DNA of 64,000 bases from Rhizobium sullae (GTDB lineage Bacteria > Pseudomonadota > Alphaproteobacteria > Rhizobiales > Rhizobiaceae), in NCBI RefSeq assembly GCF_025200715.1, contig NZ_CP104144.1, positions 1,178,001 through 1,242,000 of the forward strand, given 5' to 3'. Position 1 is the first letter of the stretch; each line of letters opens with the position of its first letter. A program made the translations under genes and the position numbers. Below, piece after piece: positions 43,777 through 53,233 of this stretch. The notes beneath the pieces were generated by a model. The model saw only the letters and a program-made list of their open reading frames with translations. It was not told the origin of the DNA and did no database searches.

Positions 43777-44441
43777 TGGACCAGATCCGCGCGTTGCCGT
43801 TCGCATTCCCGCTGCAAAAAGATCATCTGGCGCTCATCGTCATCGACATGCAGCGCGATTTTGCGGAGCCGGGCGGTTTTGGCGCGAGCCTCGGCAATGA
43901 TGTGAGCCGGATCACCAGAATTATTCCGGATGTGAAGCGATTGATCGAAGGCTTCCGGCGCGCCGGGCGTCCTGTCATCCACACGATGGAATGCCACAAA
44001 CCGGACCTTTCCGATCTTCCTGATGCGAAACGCAACCGCGGTAGCCCGAAACTTCGCATCGGTGACGAAGGGCCGATGGGACGGATTTTGATCACAGGCG
44101 AGCCGGGAACCGCGATCCTGCCTGAGCTTGCTCCTACTAAGGGCGAGGTCGTCATCGAAAAACCGGGAAAAGGCGCCTTCTATGCCACGGATCTCGGGAA
44201 AGTACTCAAGGTGAAGGACATCCGGCAGCTTGTGTTTGCCGGTGTGACGACGGAGGTCTGCGTTCAGACCACCATGCGAGAGGCGAATGACAGAGGCTAC
44301 GAGTGCCTGCTAGCGGAGGAAGCCACCGAAAGCTATTTCCCGGAGTTCAAGGAGGCCGCGATCGCCATGATCCGTGCACAAGGCGCGATCGTCGGCTGGA
44401 CTGCGCACGTTGGTGACATATTGGAGGCGATCGGTGCCTGA
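43776..44441 (+). CDS. Second isochorismatase-like cysteine amidohydrolase
   Basis: 221 residues with triad Asp24, Lys129, Cys162 ([44 protein letters not shown]), about as divergent from BiuH as a paralogue of different substrate. Motif HTMECHKPDLSDLPDAKRNR corresponds to the [14 protein letters not shown] stretch of biuH. A triuret hydrolase (TrtA type) or another linear urea-oligomer hydrolase is the best guess; it is inference. Starts on the ATPase stop (TGATG). Confidence 0.85.
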   Translation: MDQIRALPFAFPLQKDHLALIVIDMQRDFAEPGGFGASLGNDVSRITRIIPDVKRLIEGFRRAGRPVIHTMECHKPDLSDLPDAKRNRGSPKLRIGDEGPMGRILITGEPGTAILPELAPTKGEVVIEKPGKGAFYATDLGKVLKVKDIRQLVFAGVTTEVCVQTTMREANDRGYECLLAEEATESYFPEFKEAAIAMIRAQGAIVGWTAHVGDILEAIGA

Positions 44442-44778
44442 GACAACGCGCGAGCTGTTAACCTCCAGCGGGTGGAAGGATTTGCCCTTCAACGTCTTTC
44501 GCGACGGGGTGACGATTCACTGGATCAAGCCTTTCGACGGTGACTCGCCAGGTGTTGCCCTCTTGAAATACGCAGCAGGCGCCTCCGTTCCGCGCCACCG
44601 CCACGAGGGACTGGAAACCATCCTGGTGCTTGAAGGAACCCAGTCGGACGAAGCAGGCGATTACGCTAAAGGCACCTACATCGTGAATGCCGCGGGCACC
44701 GAACATTCTGTCTGGAGCGATACGGGGTGCGTTGTTCTGATCCAGTGGGATCGGCCCGTAACAATACTGGAAGGCTAA
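44434..44778 (+). CDS. Cupin-domain protein of the biuret operon
   Basis: 114 residues, one cupin barrel: PFDGDSPGVALLKYAAGA, metal motif PRHRHEGLETILVLEG and AAGTEHSVWSDTGCVVLIQW. Resembles the ChrR-type/anti-sigma-like cupins. Possible role: small-molecule or metal binding related to the operon; unknown. GTG start overlaps the previous gene by 8 nt. Confidence 0.8.
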   Translation: MPETTRELLTSSGWKDLPFNVFRDGVTIHWIKPFDGDSPGVALLKYAAGASVPRHRHEGLETILVLEGTQSDEAGDYAKGTYIVNAAGTEHSVWSDTGCVVLIQWDRPVTILEG

Positions 44779-44780
44779 GG

Positions 44781-46639
44781 ATGAGAGATTTTCGTCCCCT
44801 GGACATCGCGTCGCTTCGCCGGTTTTACGCTGCGGGTGGCAGTCCGATGGAGATCGTAGAGCAGTTTTTTGCTCGACATGCCGAAGTCAACGATCCCGGC
44901 ATCTTCCTGCACCTCGCCAGCAGATCGGCGCTCCTGCAGGAAGGCGGCGGCTCTCGGCGAGTTCGATCCGGTCGCCAAACCGCTCTGGGGAATTCCTTTC
45001 GCGGTGAAGGATAATATCGACGTCGGCGGAATGCCGACGACGGCAGCCTGCCCCGCTTATTCATATTTGCCGGAGAGCGATGCGACGGTCGTCAGGCTGC
45101 TGACAAACGCAGGCGCCCTCGTCGTCGGGAAAACAAATCTCGATCAGTTCGCCACAGGCCTCGTCGGCGTGCGGACACCCTATGCTATACCAAGGAATGC
45201 GTTCGATCCCAAGCTTGTGCCTGGAGGGTCGAGCTCCGGGTCGGCGGTCGCCACAGCTCAGGGCATCGTCAGCTTCGCGCTTGGCACCGACACGGCCGGA
45301 TCGGGGCGTATCCCCGCCGGTCTTAACAATATCGTCGGATTGAAGCCCAGCCTGGGCGCGATATCCACAACTGGCGTGATCCCAGCCTGTCGGACGCTCG
45401 ATTGCGTATCTATCTTCGCCTTGACGGTTGATGACGCATGGAAAGTGTTTCGAGTTGCTGCGCGCGAAGACGCGGCCGATCCCTATTCGAAACCGATCCG
45501 GGCAGCCGAGCTGACTAAACTCCCGAACTGGTCGTCGGGGTTCCCTGGCCCAAGGATCGCCAGTTCTTTGGCGACACGGCGATGGAGGCGTCCTATTCAC
45601 AAGCGCTCGATACGCTGCGAAGTCTCGGCCACGATCTCGTGGAAATCCCCTTTGAGGATTTCGACCGTGTTGCCAAGCTGCTTTATGAGGGGGCTTGGGT
45701 CGCTGAGCGTTATGCCGCGATCAGGGATTTCTTCGACAGAAATGAGGCGTCGCTGCACCCTGTCACGCGCAAGATCTACGGCGATGCCAAGCGCTTGTCG
45801 GCGGCCGACGCCTTCGGCGGCTTTTATGCGGTGCAGACACTGAAAAAGCAAATCGCACCGATCGTCGCGTCGGTCGACGTGATTTGCGTGCCGACCGCGC
45901 CGAGGCATTATACGACCGCCGAACTCGACGCCGAGCCCGTTCGTGAAAATTCCCGGCTCGGTACCTATACGAATTTCGTGAATCTGCTCGACATGTGCGG
46001 CATCGCCGTTCCGACAGGGACCCGAACGGATGGACTTCCGGCGAGCGTCACGCTGCTCGCCCCTTCCGGCCGGGATCATGTGACAACCTCGCTGGCTCGC
46101 GATCTTCACATCGCAAGCGAAGCAACGCTCGGCGCTACCGGACGACCTCTGCCTCCACAGGGTGCTGATGAAACCGCAAAGGTCGAAGGCATTGAGTTGG
46201 TGGTCGTTGGGGCGCATCTGAGCGGAATGCCGTTGAACAGCGAACTGCGGGCGTTGGTGCCCGCTTTCTAAGAGAAGTCCGCACATCGCCAGACTACGAG
46301 CTATTGGCTCTGATAGGTCAAACGCCTGCCAAACCCGGTCTCATCCGCGTCGAACCGGGCGAAGGGTCAAAGATTTCCGTTGAGATTTGGAACTTGGTGC
46401 CTGCCGCATTCGGCGCGTTTGTGGCGCAGATCCCCTCGCCCCTGACGATCGGTACGATTGCGCTGGAGGACGGTTTGACGGCCAAGGGCTTCCTGGTCGA
46501 ACCAGCGGCGCTCAAGGAGGCCGAGAACATTTCGAACTATGGCGGCTGGCGCGCCTATATTCAAAGCCAGGCAGCGGGCATATTGCAGGATCCATCAGCG
46601 CCGAAATCCGCAGCAAGCACAATCGTCTCAAGCTCATGA
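44781..46639 (+). pseudogene. atzF: Allophanate hydrolase (atzF) broken by three frameshifts
   Basis: Read across three frames the sequence is a full-length allophanate hydrolase, the enzyme that turns allophanate into ammonia and CO2. N-terminal part in frame 3: MRDFRPLDIASLRRFYAAGG. After about 44940 frame 1 takes over: [54 protein letters not shown] (the amidase Ser-Ser-Lys region). Near 45524 the frame returns to 3 ([20 protein letters not shown]), consistent with one lost G. Near 46256-46262 a third shift leads to frame 2: the C-terminal domain, PDYELLALIGQTPAKPGLIR and NYGGWRAYIQSQ. Flanking genes are intact. Confidence 0.85.
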
Positions 46640-46662
46640 TAGATGCGTTTGGCGGGTGTTCT

Positions 46663-47613
46663 TCAGCGGTCGGGTGGCTGAATTGAAGACGTTACGACCA
46701 TGTCCGGTTTCTGCGCCTGTAGTCGAACCGAGCCAAATTCGATCTTTGCAAGGATTAGCGGAGGATCAGGTTCGGTCGGGCGCAACAGGCCCCCTTGCGG
46801 CCAGACGCGCTTCAGCTCTTCCCTCGACATCGCTGCGACGTTCACGTCGATGTCGGTAAGCGTGCCCGGCACACGATAGGGACAACGCCGCTTTGAACAA
46901 TTGCTGGCGGAAGAAAACTGCCAGAGAAAGTAGTTCTGCCAGTTTCCAAGCGGAAAGACCTTGCGGATGTCCGGCTTGTATCGCGCATACCACAGCGGCA
47001 GCCTCGCCAACACACTGTAGTCCCGGCGATATGCGGCAATATAACGTGCAGTGTCATGGTTGGTATAAAGGATCGGATAGCGTCCGGTTCTCGCCCTGAT
47101 ATGGCCGACAAATATCTGCGCATCCTCGAGCGACATGAACTGGTTGGCATCGATCCCCTCGATGTCGAGGATCATCAGATCGTTCGCATCAGGCGTCGCG
47201 TAGTCGAGAAAGTGATTGGCCTGGTCGATGGGGTTGCCCGGACGAGCGACATGGTAGGCGCCCCACAGCAGGCCGTTTTGGCGGGCAATCATCCGGCGGC
47301 TCGTATAGAGTTCGCGGCTTACCGCGTATTTCCGCCACATGGTCTTGCAATGCGCAAAGGTGTCCCCACGGTGCTCTCCGTCGCAGCTGAAGCTCTCGGG
47401 CAAGCCATCGGATGCCTTGGAGATAAAGGCCGCGATGCGCTCGTCCTTGAGCAGCGCCTGCCAATCGATCGCATTCATTTCGTAGGCGTCGACAACCAGC
47501 GCATTGTTCGAGCTTTTCCACGGTGACACGTCTGCCGCACGCAGGGCTGCTGCATCCATGATGAAAGCAAGCAGACTAAGGCAGGAGAGAATCGATGTTC
47601 GGAGCCCCTTCAT
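46663..47613 (-). CDS. GH25 lysozyme-like secreted protein
   Basis: 316 residues with an N-terminal signal peptide (about 1-25). The GH25 domain shows the typical ALVVDAYEMNAIDWQAL start, NGLLWGAYHVARPGNPIDQ, LMILDIEGIDANQ with the catalytic-type D-x-E, and a C-terminal segment YFLWQFSSASNC. It would cleave peptidoglycan. The start at 47613 gives the signal peptide; a start 66 nt upstream adds a basic-aromatic stretch unlike a family N-terminus. The last 50 residues have no recognised role. Convergent with the broken atzF. Confidence 0.85.
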   Translation of the reverse strand: MKGLRTSILSCLSLLAFIMDAAALRAADVSPWKSSNNALVVDAYEMNAIDWQALLKDERIAAFISKASDGLPESFSCDGEHRGDTFAHCKTMWRKYAVSRELYTSRRMIARQNGLLWGAYHVARPGNPIDQANHFLDYATPDANDLMILDIEGIDANQFMSLEDAQIFVGHIRARTGRYPILYTNHDTARYIAAYRRDYSVLARLPLWYARYKPDIRKVFPLGNWQNYFLWQFSSASNCSKRRCPYRVPGTLTDIDVNVAAMSREELKRVWPQGGLLRPTEPDPPLILAKIEFGSVRLQAQKPDMVVTSSIQPPDR

Positions 47614-47691
47614 CGATCCAAAGTAGAATATCCTAAGTTTATAATATATTAAGAATAAAATCTTCTTAGTGCCCCGCATTGGGCTGCTGGT

Positions 47692-47715
47692 TGAGCGCCA
47701 CCTCCGTGGCGCTCA
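47692..47715 (-). terminator. Hairpin downstream of the GH16 gene
   Basis: Perfect 10-bp stem TGAGCGCCAC / GTGGCGCTCA with a CTCC loop, 72 nt beyond the leftward glucanase stop and 79 nt before the GH25 gene. No U-tract, so a barrier or mRNA-end structure rather than a classic terminator. Confidence 0.5.
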
Positions 47716-47786
47716 GGAGCACGATGTATTCCTGCCGCGTTCGTGAAAACATTTCAGTTTTCACCTCACGCTTCAGTCTCCTTCGT

Positions 47787-49220
47787 TCAAATGTGCCAGT
47801 CCGTTGTCGCAGACTGGGCGCTGGCAGTGGCAGGAGCGTCATCGAGCGAATAGGCATGGATGTAGTCTATCTTCATCTCAGCGCCGTCGCTAAAGCTGGC
47901 TCCCGGAGTTCCGGCGGTACCGCCCACGGCCAGGTTGACCAGCATGTACATCGGGTCGTGCATGTCGGCCGGCGTATCGGCATGCGCAACGGCGACGTCA
48001 TCGAAATACCAGACGATCTGATCTTCGTCCCACAAGACGCCATAGGTGTGAAAACCGTCGGTGCTCGGGACCTTGACCGGCGTCAACTCCGATGTGCGCG
48101 AGCCGGTTTCGTTGCTGTGGACCGTCACGTTGACGGTGTTCGGGTCCTGCCCCCGCATCTCGACGACATCGAGTTCGGGTGGCCACGATCCGTCCGCAGG
48201 AAGGAGCCAGAAGGCCGGCCAGGCGCCCTGTTCGGCCGGCATGTCGGCGCGAACTTCGAAGTAACCGTAGGTCTGGGCGAAAGAGGAATGCGTGTTCAGG
48301 AGCCCCGATGTATAATCGTAACCATCTATCTGCGATTGGATCGCTGCAGAGGCCGGCGCCGCCGTAATGGTCAGCACCCCGTTGTTGACAGAGAAGGGAT
48401 TGACGGCCGAGGTCGCAGAATAGGACGGGTTGATATACCACTGGAGCTCCCCATTGGCGGAGAGAGTGCTGCCCTTCTCCGGCGCCCACCAGAATTTGGC
48501 ATCCCAAACGCCCTGGTCGCCATTGCGCAGCGACAGGCTGTTGAATTCGTCCGCAAATGTGGGTGTGAGTGCGGACCGGTCGAGCGTCAGCTGGAATTGA
48601 TCGGCATCAAGGTCGGCAACCGTCTTGTTCGCAAAGACCAGGCTTTCTCCGCCGCCAAGATCGAGCCGGAGGTTGGACCCCTCCTGCGTCAAGTGGCTCA
48701 CGACCTGATCGAAGGTCGAAAGTCCGTAGCCGTTCAATCGGACAGTATCGTCGGTGCTGAAATCGACGATAAGGTCGCTGCCATTGCCGCGCGTGAGGAT
48801 GAAGGTATCAGCACCGCCGGCGCCAATGAGGACGTCATTTCCCCCACGACCATCTATCGTCTGGCTGCCGGACCCGCCGGTGATGATATTATCCACAGCA
48901 TTGCCAAAGGCGTAGCGGCCACTGCCGGTCACGGTCAGATTTTCGAAGTTCGCAGGGAGCGTATAGCTCATCCAGGTGCTGATCGTATCGACCCCGGCGT
49001 TCGGGGCCTCGACGGCGCGATTGATGCTGGAATAGAGATAGTAGATATCGTCGCCCGTTCCACCCTGCATGGTAACGTTTACGGAGCTGTCGCCCCAGAT
49101 CGAATCATTGCCGCTCGTGCCGTTCAGCACGGAGCCTGAACCTTTGGCCGAGAACCAGGCGCTCGATGCACCGCTATAAAAGAGTGATTTACCAACGGCG
49201 TTCGTAACCGAGCTTGCCAT
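47787..49220 (-). CDS. Type I-secreted GH16 glucanase with calcium-binding repeats (ExsH/PlyA-like)
   Basis: 477 residues. The N-terminal half has RTX-type calcium repeats (GGTGDDIYYL, GRGGNDVLIGAGGADTFIL); the C-terminal half (from about residue 240) is a GH16 domain with FADEFNSL at its start and the active-site motif PELDVVEMRG (E-x-D-x-x-E). ExsH-type enzymes of rhizobia cut succinoglycan or related polymers and leave by PrsDE. The ATG at 49220 has AAGGAG 9 nt upstream. Position beside prsD/prsE genes supports export by that pair. Confidence 0.88.
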   Translation of the reverse strand: MASSVTNAVGKSLFYSGASSAWFSAKGSGSVLNGTSGNDSIWGDSSVNVTMQGGTGDDIYYLYSSINRAVEAPNAGVDTISTWMSYTLPANFENLTVTGSGRYAFGNAVDNIITGGSGSQTIDGRGGNDVLIGAGGADTFILTRGNGSDLIVDFSTDDTVRLNGYGLSTFDQVVSHLTQEGSNLRLDLGGGESLVFANKTVADLDADQFQLTLDRSALTPTFADEFNSLSLRNGDQGVWDAKFWWAPEKGSTLSANGELQWYINPSYSATSAVNPFSVNNGVLTITAAPASAAIQSQIDGYDYTSGLLNTHSSFAQTYGYFEVRADMPAEQGAWPAFWLLPADGSWPPELDVVEMRGQDPNTVNVTVHSNETGSRTSELTPVKVPSTDGFHTYGVLWDEDQIVWYFDDVAVAHADTPADMHDPMYMLVNLAVGGTAGTPGASFSDGAEMKIDYIHAYSLDDAPATASAQSATTDWHI

Positions 49221-49383
49221 ATATAATTCTCCTTCGTTTTCTGCCTTGTGATCAATAGACGACGATTTAGGCGGTTTTGACACTTGTCGATTTGGTTTTG
49301 AGCGTCAGCCTCCACGGAAAGCCTGCAACAGACCTAATGGAAACACGGCCGCGCGCTCGCTGCTGTGCCATCATCTGGCGTTC

Positions 49384-49421
49384 GGATCATGTTGATCCAT
49401 TGTGAGACGGCGAATATTCGC
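49384..49421. repeat. Two adjacent palindromes upstream of the GH16 gene
   Basis: GGATCA-TGT-TGATCC (49384-49398) and GCGAATATTCGC (49410-49421), two perfect inverted repeats 12 bp apart in the 213-bp gap between the HlyD-type gene stop and the GH16 start. Could be a regulator site or an mRNA end for prsE. No further gene seen in this gap. Confidence 0.45.
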
Positions 49422-49433
49422 GCGCCCAATCAC

Positions 49434-50744
49434 TCAATCCTCCTTGAAAGCACGAGCCACTTGATCGGTCAGCGGCTTCGTCAGATAGGCGAGAGCGGTT
49501 CGTGCGCCCGTTTGCACGAAAGCTTCCACCGGCATGCCGGGGACCGGAATCAGATCACCCAATCGTTTCCATTCGTTCTCAGGAACAGAAATCCGGACTG
49601 TGTAGTATGCCGTGCCCGTCTGCCGATCGGTCGTCAGGTCAGCAGCAACCTGCTGCACAACGCCATTGATCTCGGGCGTGTTTCTTTGGTTGAAGGCGGA
49701 AAGCCGCAGAGTGACTTGCTGGCCGACGGACACCTGATCGATGTCCTGGGGCAAAACACGGACTTCCGGTGTCAGCCTGTCGCGGGCGGGCACGATCTGC
49801 AGGATCGGCTCGCCAGGCGGAACAACGGCGCCGGCGGCATGGACCGAAAGCTGATGGACGATACCCGCCTGAGGCGCCCGGATGTCGACACGCTGCAGCT
49901 CGTCTTTCGCCGCAACCAATCGCTCGGAGAATTCACCGATGTCGCTCTGCGTCTTGCGCAGTTCGTCCGATACCTCACTGCGATGATCGTCATCGACCTG
50001 AATGATCTGCAACTCCGTCTCGGTCACCTTGCCGTTCGTTTCGGCAAGGCTTGCGACGAGACTGCCGAGTTCACCCTTCAAGCGCGCCGATTCACGTTCA
50101 AGCGCATAGAGGCGGTTGACCGGGACGATACCCTGGTCGAACAGACGCCTGACGCTCGCAAGCTCTTTGTCGATGAGTGCCATCTCCGCCTTCTTGCCGG
50201 CCTGCTGTGCGAGAAGCCCCTCCACTTGCTGCCGCAATTGCTGGATGCGCTCGTGCAATTGAGCCTTCCTGCTGGCGCGCGATGTCCGCCGATCTTCGAA
50301 CAATCGCCGTTCGCCGTTGATGATGCCACCCTCCTCGGCGTCGCTACCCTGCTCCAGCAGGCTATCGGGAAAGGCGATCTCCTCAGCGCCATCCCGTTCG
50401 GCGCCCAGCCTGGCGGCTGCGGCGGACAGTTCGTTCAAACGCCGGGAGATGATCGCGCTGTTTGCCCGCAATTGCGTGTCGTCTAGATGCACCAGGATCT
50501 GCCCAGCCTCCACAAGCCCGCCGTTTTTGACGAAGATTTTCCCGACAGTGCCTCCCTTTTGATGCTGAACGGGTTTGACATAGCTGTCGACGACGAGCGT
50601 GCCACTCGCAATCACCGCGCCGGAAAGATAGGTCGTGGCTCCGAGGCCGCCGACCACGCCAACCAGAAGCACGACAAGCGCGAGTGCGATCGTCGTGAGG
50701 CGGCTGATCGCGGCTTCGGATATCGGAGCTGGCTTGCCGGTCAA
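49434..50744 (-). CDS. HlyD-type membrane fusion protein (PrsE-like)
   Basis: 436 residues: short cytosolic N-terminus, one transmembrane span (about residues 13-35), lipoyl/barrel-like half-sites (YVKPVQHQKGGTVGKIFVKN), two long coiled-coil helices (about 105-260), and the C-terminal beta domain with GMPVEAFVQTGARTALAYL. Joins inner-membrane ABC subunit and outer-membrane channel in type I secretion. Overlaps the ABC gene by 4 nt (ATGA). Exports the adjacent ExsH-like enzyme (inference). Confidence 0.92.
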   Translation of the reverse strand: MTGKPAPISEAAISRLTTIALALVVLLVGVVGGLGATTYLSGAVIASGTLVVDSYVKPVQHQKGGTVGKIFVKNGGLVEAGQILVHLDDTQLRANSAIISRRLNELSAAAARLGAERDGAEEIAFPDSLLEQGSDAEEGGIINGERRLFEDRRTSRASRKAQLHERIQQLRQQVEGLLAQQAGKKAEMALIDKELASVRRLFDQGIVPVNRLYALERESARLKGELGSLVASLAETNGKVTETELQIIQVDDDHRSEVSDELRKTQSDIGEFSERLVAAKDELQRVDIRAPQAGIVHQLSVHAAGAVVPPGEPILQIVPARDRLTPEVRVLPQDIDQVSVGQQVTLRLSAFNQRNTPEINGVVQQVAADLTTDRQTGTAYYTVRISVPENEWKRLGDLIPVPGMPVEAFVQTGARTALAYLTKPLTDQVARAFKED

Positions 50745-52483
50745 CTGTCACCTCCCGCGATGACGGTCAGCGTGTTGCTGCGCGGAGCCGTCGAAACTGT
50801 TGCCTTTTTCAGAACGTCGTCTTTCGGCCCGAAGGCCTGAAGCTGGCCGTTTGCGAGCACGAGAACGAGATTGGCGGCGGCCAAAGCACTTGGCCGGTGA
50901 GCAATGACAATGGCAATGCCCTTGCGCGCCCGGATGTCGGCGATCGCCTGGGCAAGCGCTGCCTCGCCGTCGCTGTCGAGGTTCGAATTCGGCTCATCGA
51001 GAACCACGAGGAAAGGATCGCCGTAAAGCGCGCGCGCCAGGCCGATGCGCTGGCGCTGTCCGGCAGAGAGCATCGAACCGTTTTCGCCGATCTGTGTATC
51101 GAAGCCGTCGGGGAACTGCACGATCATCTCGTAGACGCCCGCAGCCCTTGCCGCGGCGATGATCTTCTCGGATGGGGCATTTCTGTCAAAACGGGCGACA
51201 TTCTCGGCGATGGAGCCGTCGAAAAGCGACACCTCCTGCGGTAGATAGCCGATCGACCGGCCGAGCGATGACGGGTCCCACTGATCAAGCGATGCCTTAT
51301 CGAGACGTACCGCGCCGCCCATAGGTTTCCAGAGGCCGACAAGTCCGCGGGCAAGCGACGACTTCCCCGATGCGCTCGGTCCGATGATGCCGACGGCATC
51401 CCCGGCCTCCGCCTTGAACGAGATTCCCCGCAGGACCATCGTGCGGGTACCGGGGACTGCAAGGTGAAGCGCTTCCACGGCAAGACTTGCGGTGGGTGCC
51501 GGCAGGTCGACATGCCGTTTGTCGGCTGGCAGCAGATCCAGATGCTTCGTCAGCCTGCTCCAGCTTTGCCGGGCGGCGACAAAGCCTTTCCATTGTCCGA
51601 TTGCAAGCTCAACTGGCGCGAGTGCCCTGCTGACGAGGATGGAGCTTGCAATCATGATGCCGGGCGTCGCCTCTTGCCTGACGACGAGGACAGCGCCAAC
51701 CGCCAGAACGCCGGATTGCAGCATCATCCGAAGGACTTTCGAGATCGCTGTCAGACTGGTGGTGAGCGTTGTCGCCGAGATATGATTCGCAAGATACCGG
51801 TTGTTGACCTCCGTCCATTTGGCGGCCAGCAGCGAGCCGAATCCCATAGCCAGCACGGCCTCGGAGTTCCGCCGTGTCGCTTCGGCAAGGTTCAGCCGCC
51901 GCGCCGCCAGCTCCGCGGCAACCTTTGCGGGCCCGCGGGATTTGTATTCGGCAAGCGCCGCGAGGCCTATCAAAAGAACGGCCCCCCCAAGTGCCGTGAC
52001 GCCGATCCAGAAGTGAAAGAGAAAGCACAGGCCGATGTAGAAAAGCATCCATGGCATGTCGAACAATGCCGTAGGCCCGGGACCTGAGAGGAAGCCTCGC
52101 ACGGTGTCGAGATCGCGGATCGACTGCAGACCGTCGCCCGGCATTCGCATCCGCGAGGGCAACAGGATGAGGGAGCTGAAGATATCGCCTCCCAGACGTT
52201 CGTCGACGGCGGCTCCGGCGCGCATCAAAAGCATCGACCGGATAAAATCGAGCAGTCCCTGGAAGATGAAGAGGGTCGCCGCAATGATCGCAAGCCCAGC
52301 AAGCGTCGGCAGGCTTCGGCCCGGGATCACCCGATCATAGACTTGCAGCATGAAGAAAGAGCCGGTGAGCGCCAGTATGTTGACGATGCAGCTTGTCGCT
52401 CCGACACCGAGGAAAGCGCGCTTGAGGGAAAAAAGCGCCGCCACAAGGAAAGCCTGTGGTGGGCTGGATTTTTCATTCGCCAT
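50741..52483 (-). CDS. Type I secretion ABC transporter (PrsD-like)
   Basis: 580 residues: about five or six membrane spans (1-300) then an ABC domain with Walker A GPSASGKSS, signature LSAGQRQRIGLARALYG, Walker B FLVVLDEPNSNLDSDG. Typical of PrtD/PrsD exporters, which export calcium-repeat proteins. Forms a pair with the HlyD-type gene. The 409-bp region upstream holds a doubtful small gene and AT-rich promoter-like sequence. Confidence 0.93.
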   Translation of the reverse strand: MANEKSSPPQAFLVAALFSLKRAFLGVGATSCIVNILALTGSFFMLQVYDRVIPGRSLPTLAGLAIIAATLFIFQGLLDFIRSMLLMRAGAAVDERLGGDIFSSLILLPSRMRMPGDGLQSIRDLDTVRGFLSGPGPTALFDMPWMLFYIGLCFLFHFWIGVTALGGAVLLIGLAALAEYKSRGPAKVAAELAARRLNLAEATRRNSEAVLAMGFGSLLAAKWTEVNNRYLANHISATTLTTSLTAISKVLRMMLQSGVLAVGAVLVVRQEATPGIMIASSILVSRALAPVELAIGQWKGFVAARQSWSRLTKHLDLLPADKRHVDLPAPTASLAVEALHLAVPGTRTMVLRGISFKAEAGDAVGIIGPSASGKSSLARGLVGLWKPMGGAVRLDKASLDQWDPSSLGRSIGYLPQEVSLFDGSIAENVARFDRNAPSEKIIAAARAAGVYEMIVQFPDGFDTQIGENGSMLSAGQRQRIGLARALYGDPFLVVLDEPNSNLDSDGEAALAQAIADIRARKGIAIVIAHRPSALAAANLVLVLANGQLQAFGPKDDVLKKATVSTAPRSNTLTVIAGGDS

Positions 52484-52497
52484 GCAGCGCTCCGCGG

Positions 52498-52767
52498 TTA
52501 CATCATCGACGAAGCGGAAGCCGTCTTCGTACGGATATTCAATATTGCGTTCTTCAGCTTGAGGCCATTGTTAGCATCCCATGTGGCCGACGTGACCCCC
52601 TTAAAAAATTTCTTTCGGTCTAAATTAAGGACCGCTTTATGTCGGACGCAGGTGAAGCCCCGCTGTGCAGTAACGAGATCGATTGCACACATGCAGCTCG
52701 CCTTGCGGATGAAGTTCTCGCCCACTATCTCGATGTCGGTGTAAGGTTGCGGCCGGTAACTTTTCAT
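52498..52767 (-). CDS. Possible small protein upstream of prsD
   Basis: 89 codons from an ATG at 52767: MKSYRPQPYTDIEIVGENF, then CMCAIDLVTAQRGFTCVRHK with three cysteines, ending 14 nt before the prsD start. Ribosome site weak. The composition looks coding, but the family is unknown. Confidence 0.4.
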   Translation of the reverse strand: MKSYRPQPYTDIEIVGENFIRKASCMCAIDLVTAQRGFTCVRHKAVLNLDRKKFFKGVTSATWDANNGLKLKNAILNIRTKTASASSMM

Positions 52768-52892
52768 TAACCTTATCGGCCTATCGATGGCTGGCCGCTT
52801 TTCGGCGATAACAAAGCAGCATGCGGCGTGCTGAGTCTCATAGATTCGTGCCTGCCGCTCTTGGACTGGACATCTTCTCCAAGGAGGTTGCA

Positions 52893-53168
52893 ATGCAACT
52901 GATCGCTCTACCAGATACGTTCAACCTGATCGGCAATGATGCGATTATCGTCATGAAGGCCGACGACACGCATCAAGCCGTATGTGTCACGAAAGACGCG
53001 CTTGCAAATGTTCAGGCCGCGCCTGACGCGCGGTGGCTGCCGCAGGATCTCAGCGTGCTTGAACACATCGCGAGCCGGAAATTCGATCATGGCGAGATCG
53101 CCTTCGATGGCCGAATCTGGATCACGGCGAAGGATATCCAAAACTGGCATAAGATGACGCGGCATTAG
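52893..53168 (+). CDS. Small protein, DUF1488-like family, copy C
   Basis: 91 residues, related to the genes at 22493 and 22926: NDAIIVMKADDTHQAVCVTK, DALANVQAAPDARW, a helix, then GRIWITAKDIQNWHK. AAGGAGG lies just before the ATG. Function unknown. It stands far from the denitrification island, and no FNR-type box was seen upstream. Confidence 0.65.
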   Translation: MQLIALPDTFNLIGNDAIIVMKADDTHQAVCVTKDALANVQAAPDARWLPQDLSVLEHIASRKFDHGEIAFDGRIWITAKDIQNWHKMTRH

Positions 53169-53233
53169 CGCCCAGAGTGCTCCACTCGCCGCCTCGATAA
53201 GAATACCCGACCCGAAGGTGCCGAAAAGGCAGT

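Noticed and set aside
47679..49139. 486-residue plus-strand ORF opposite the GH16 gene
   Set aside because: Antisense shadow; the minus-strand reading has a signature GH16 active site and calcium repeats.
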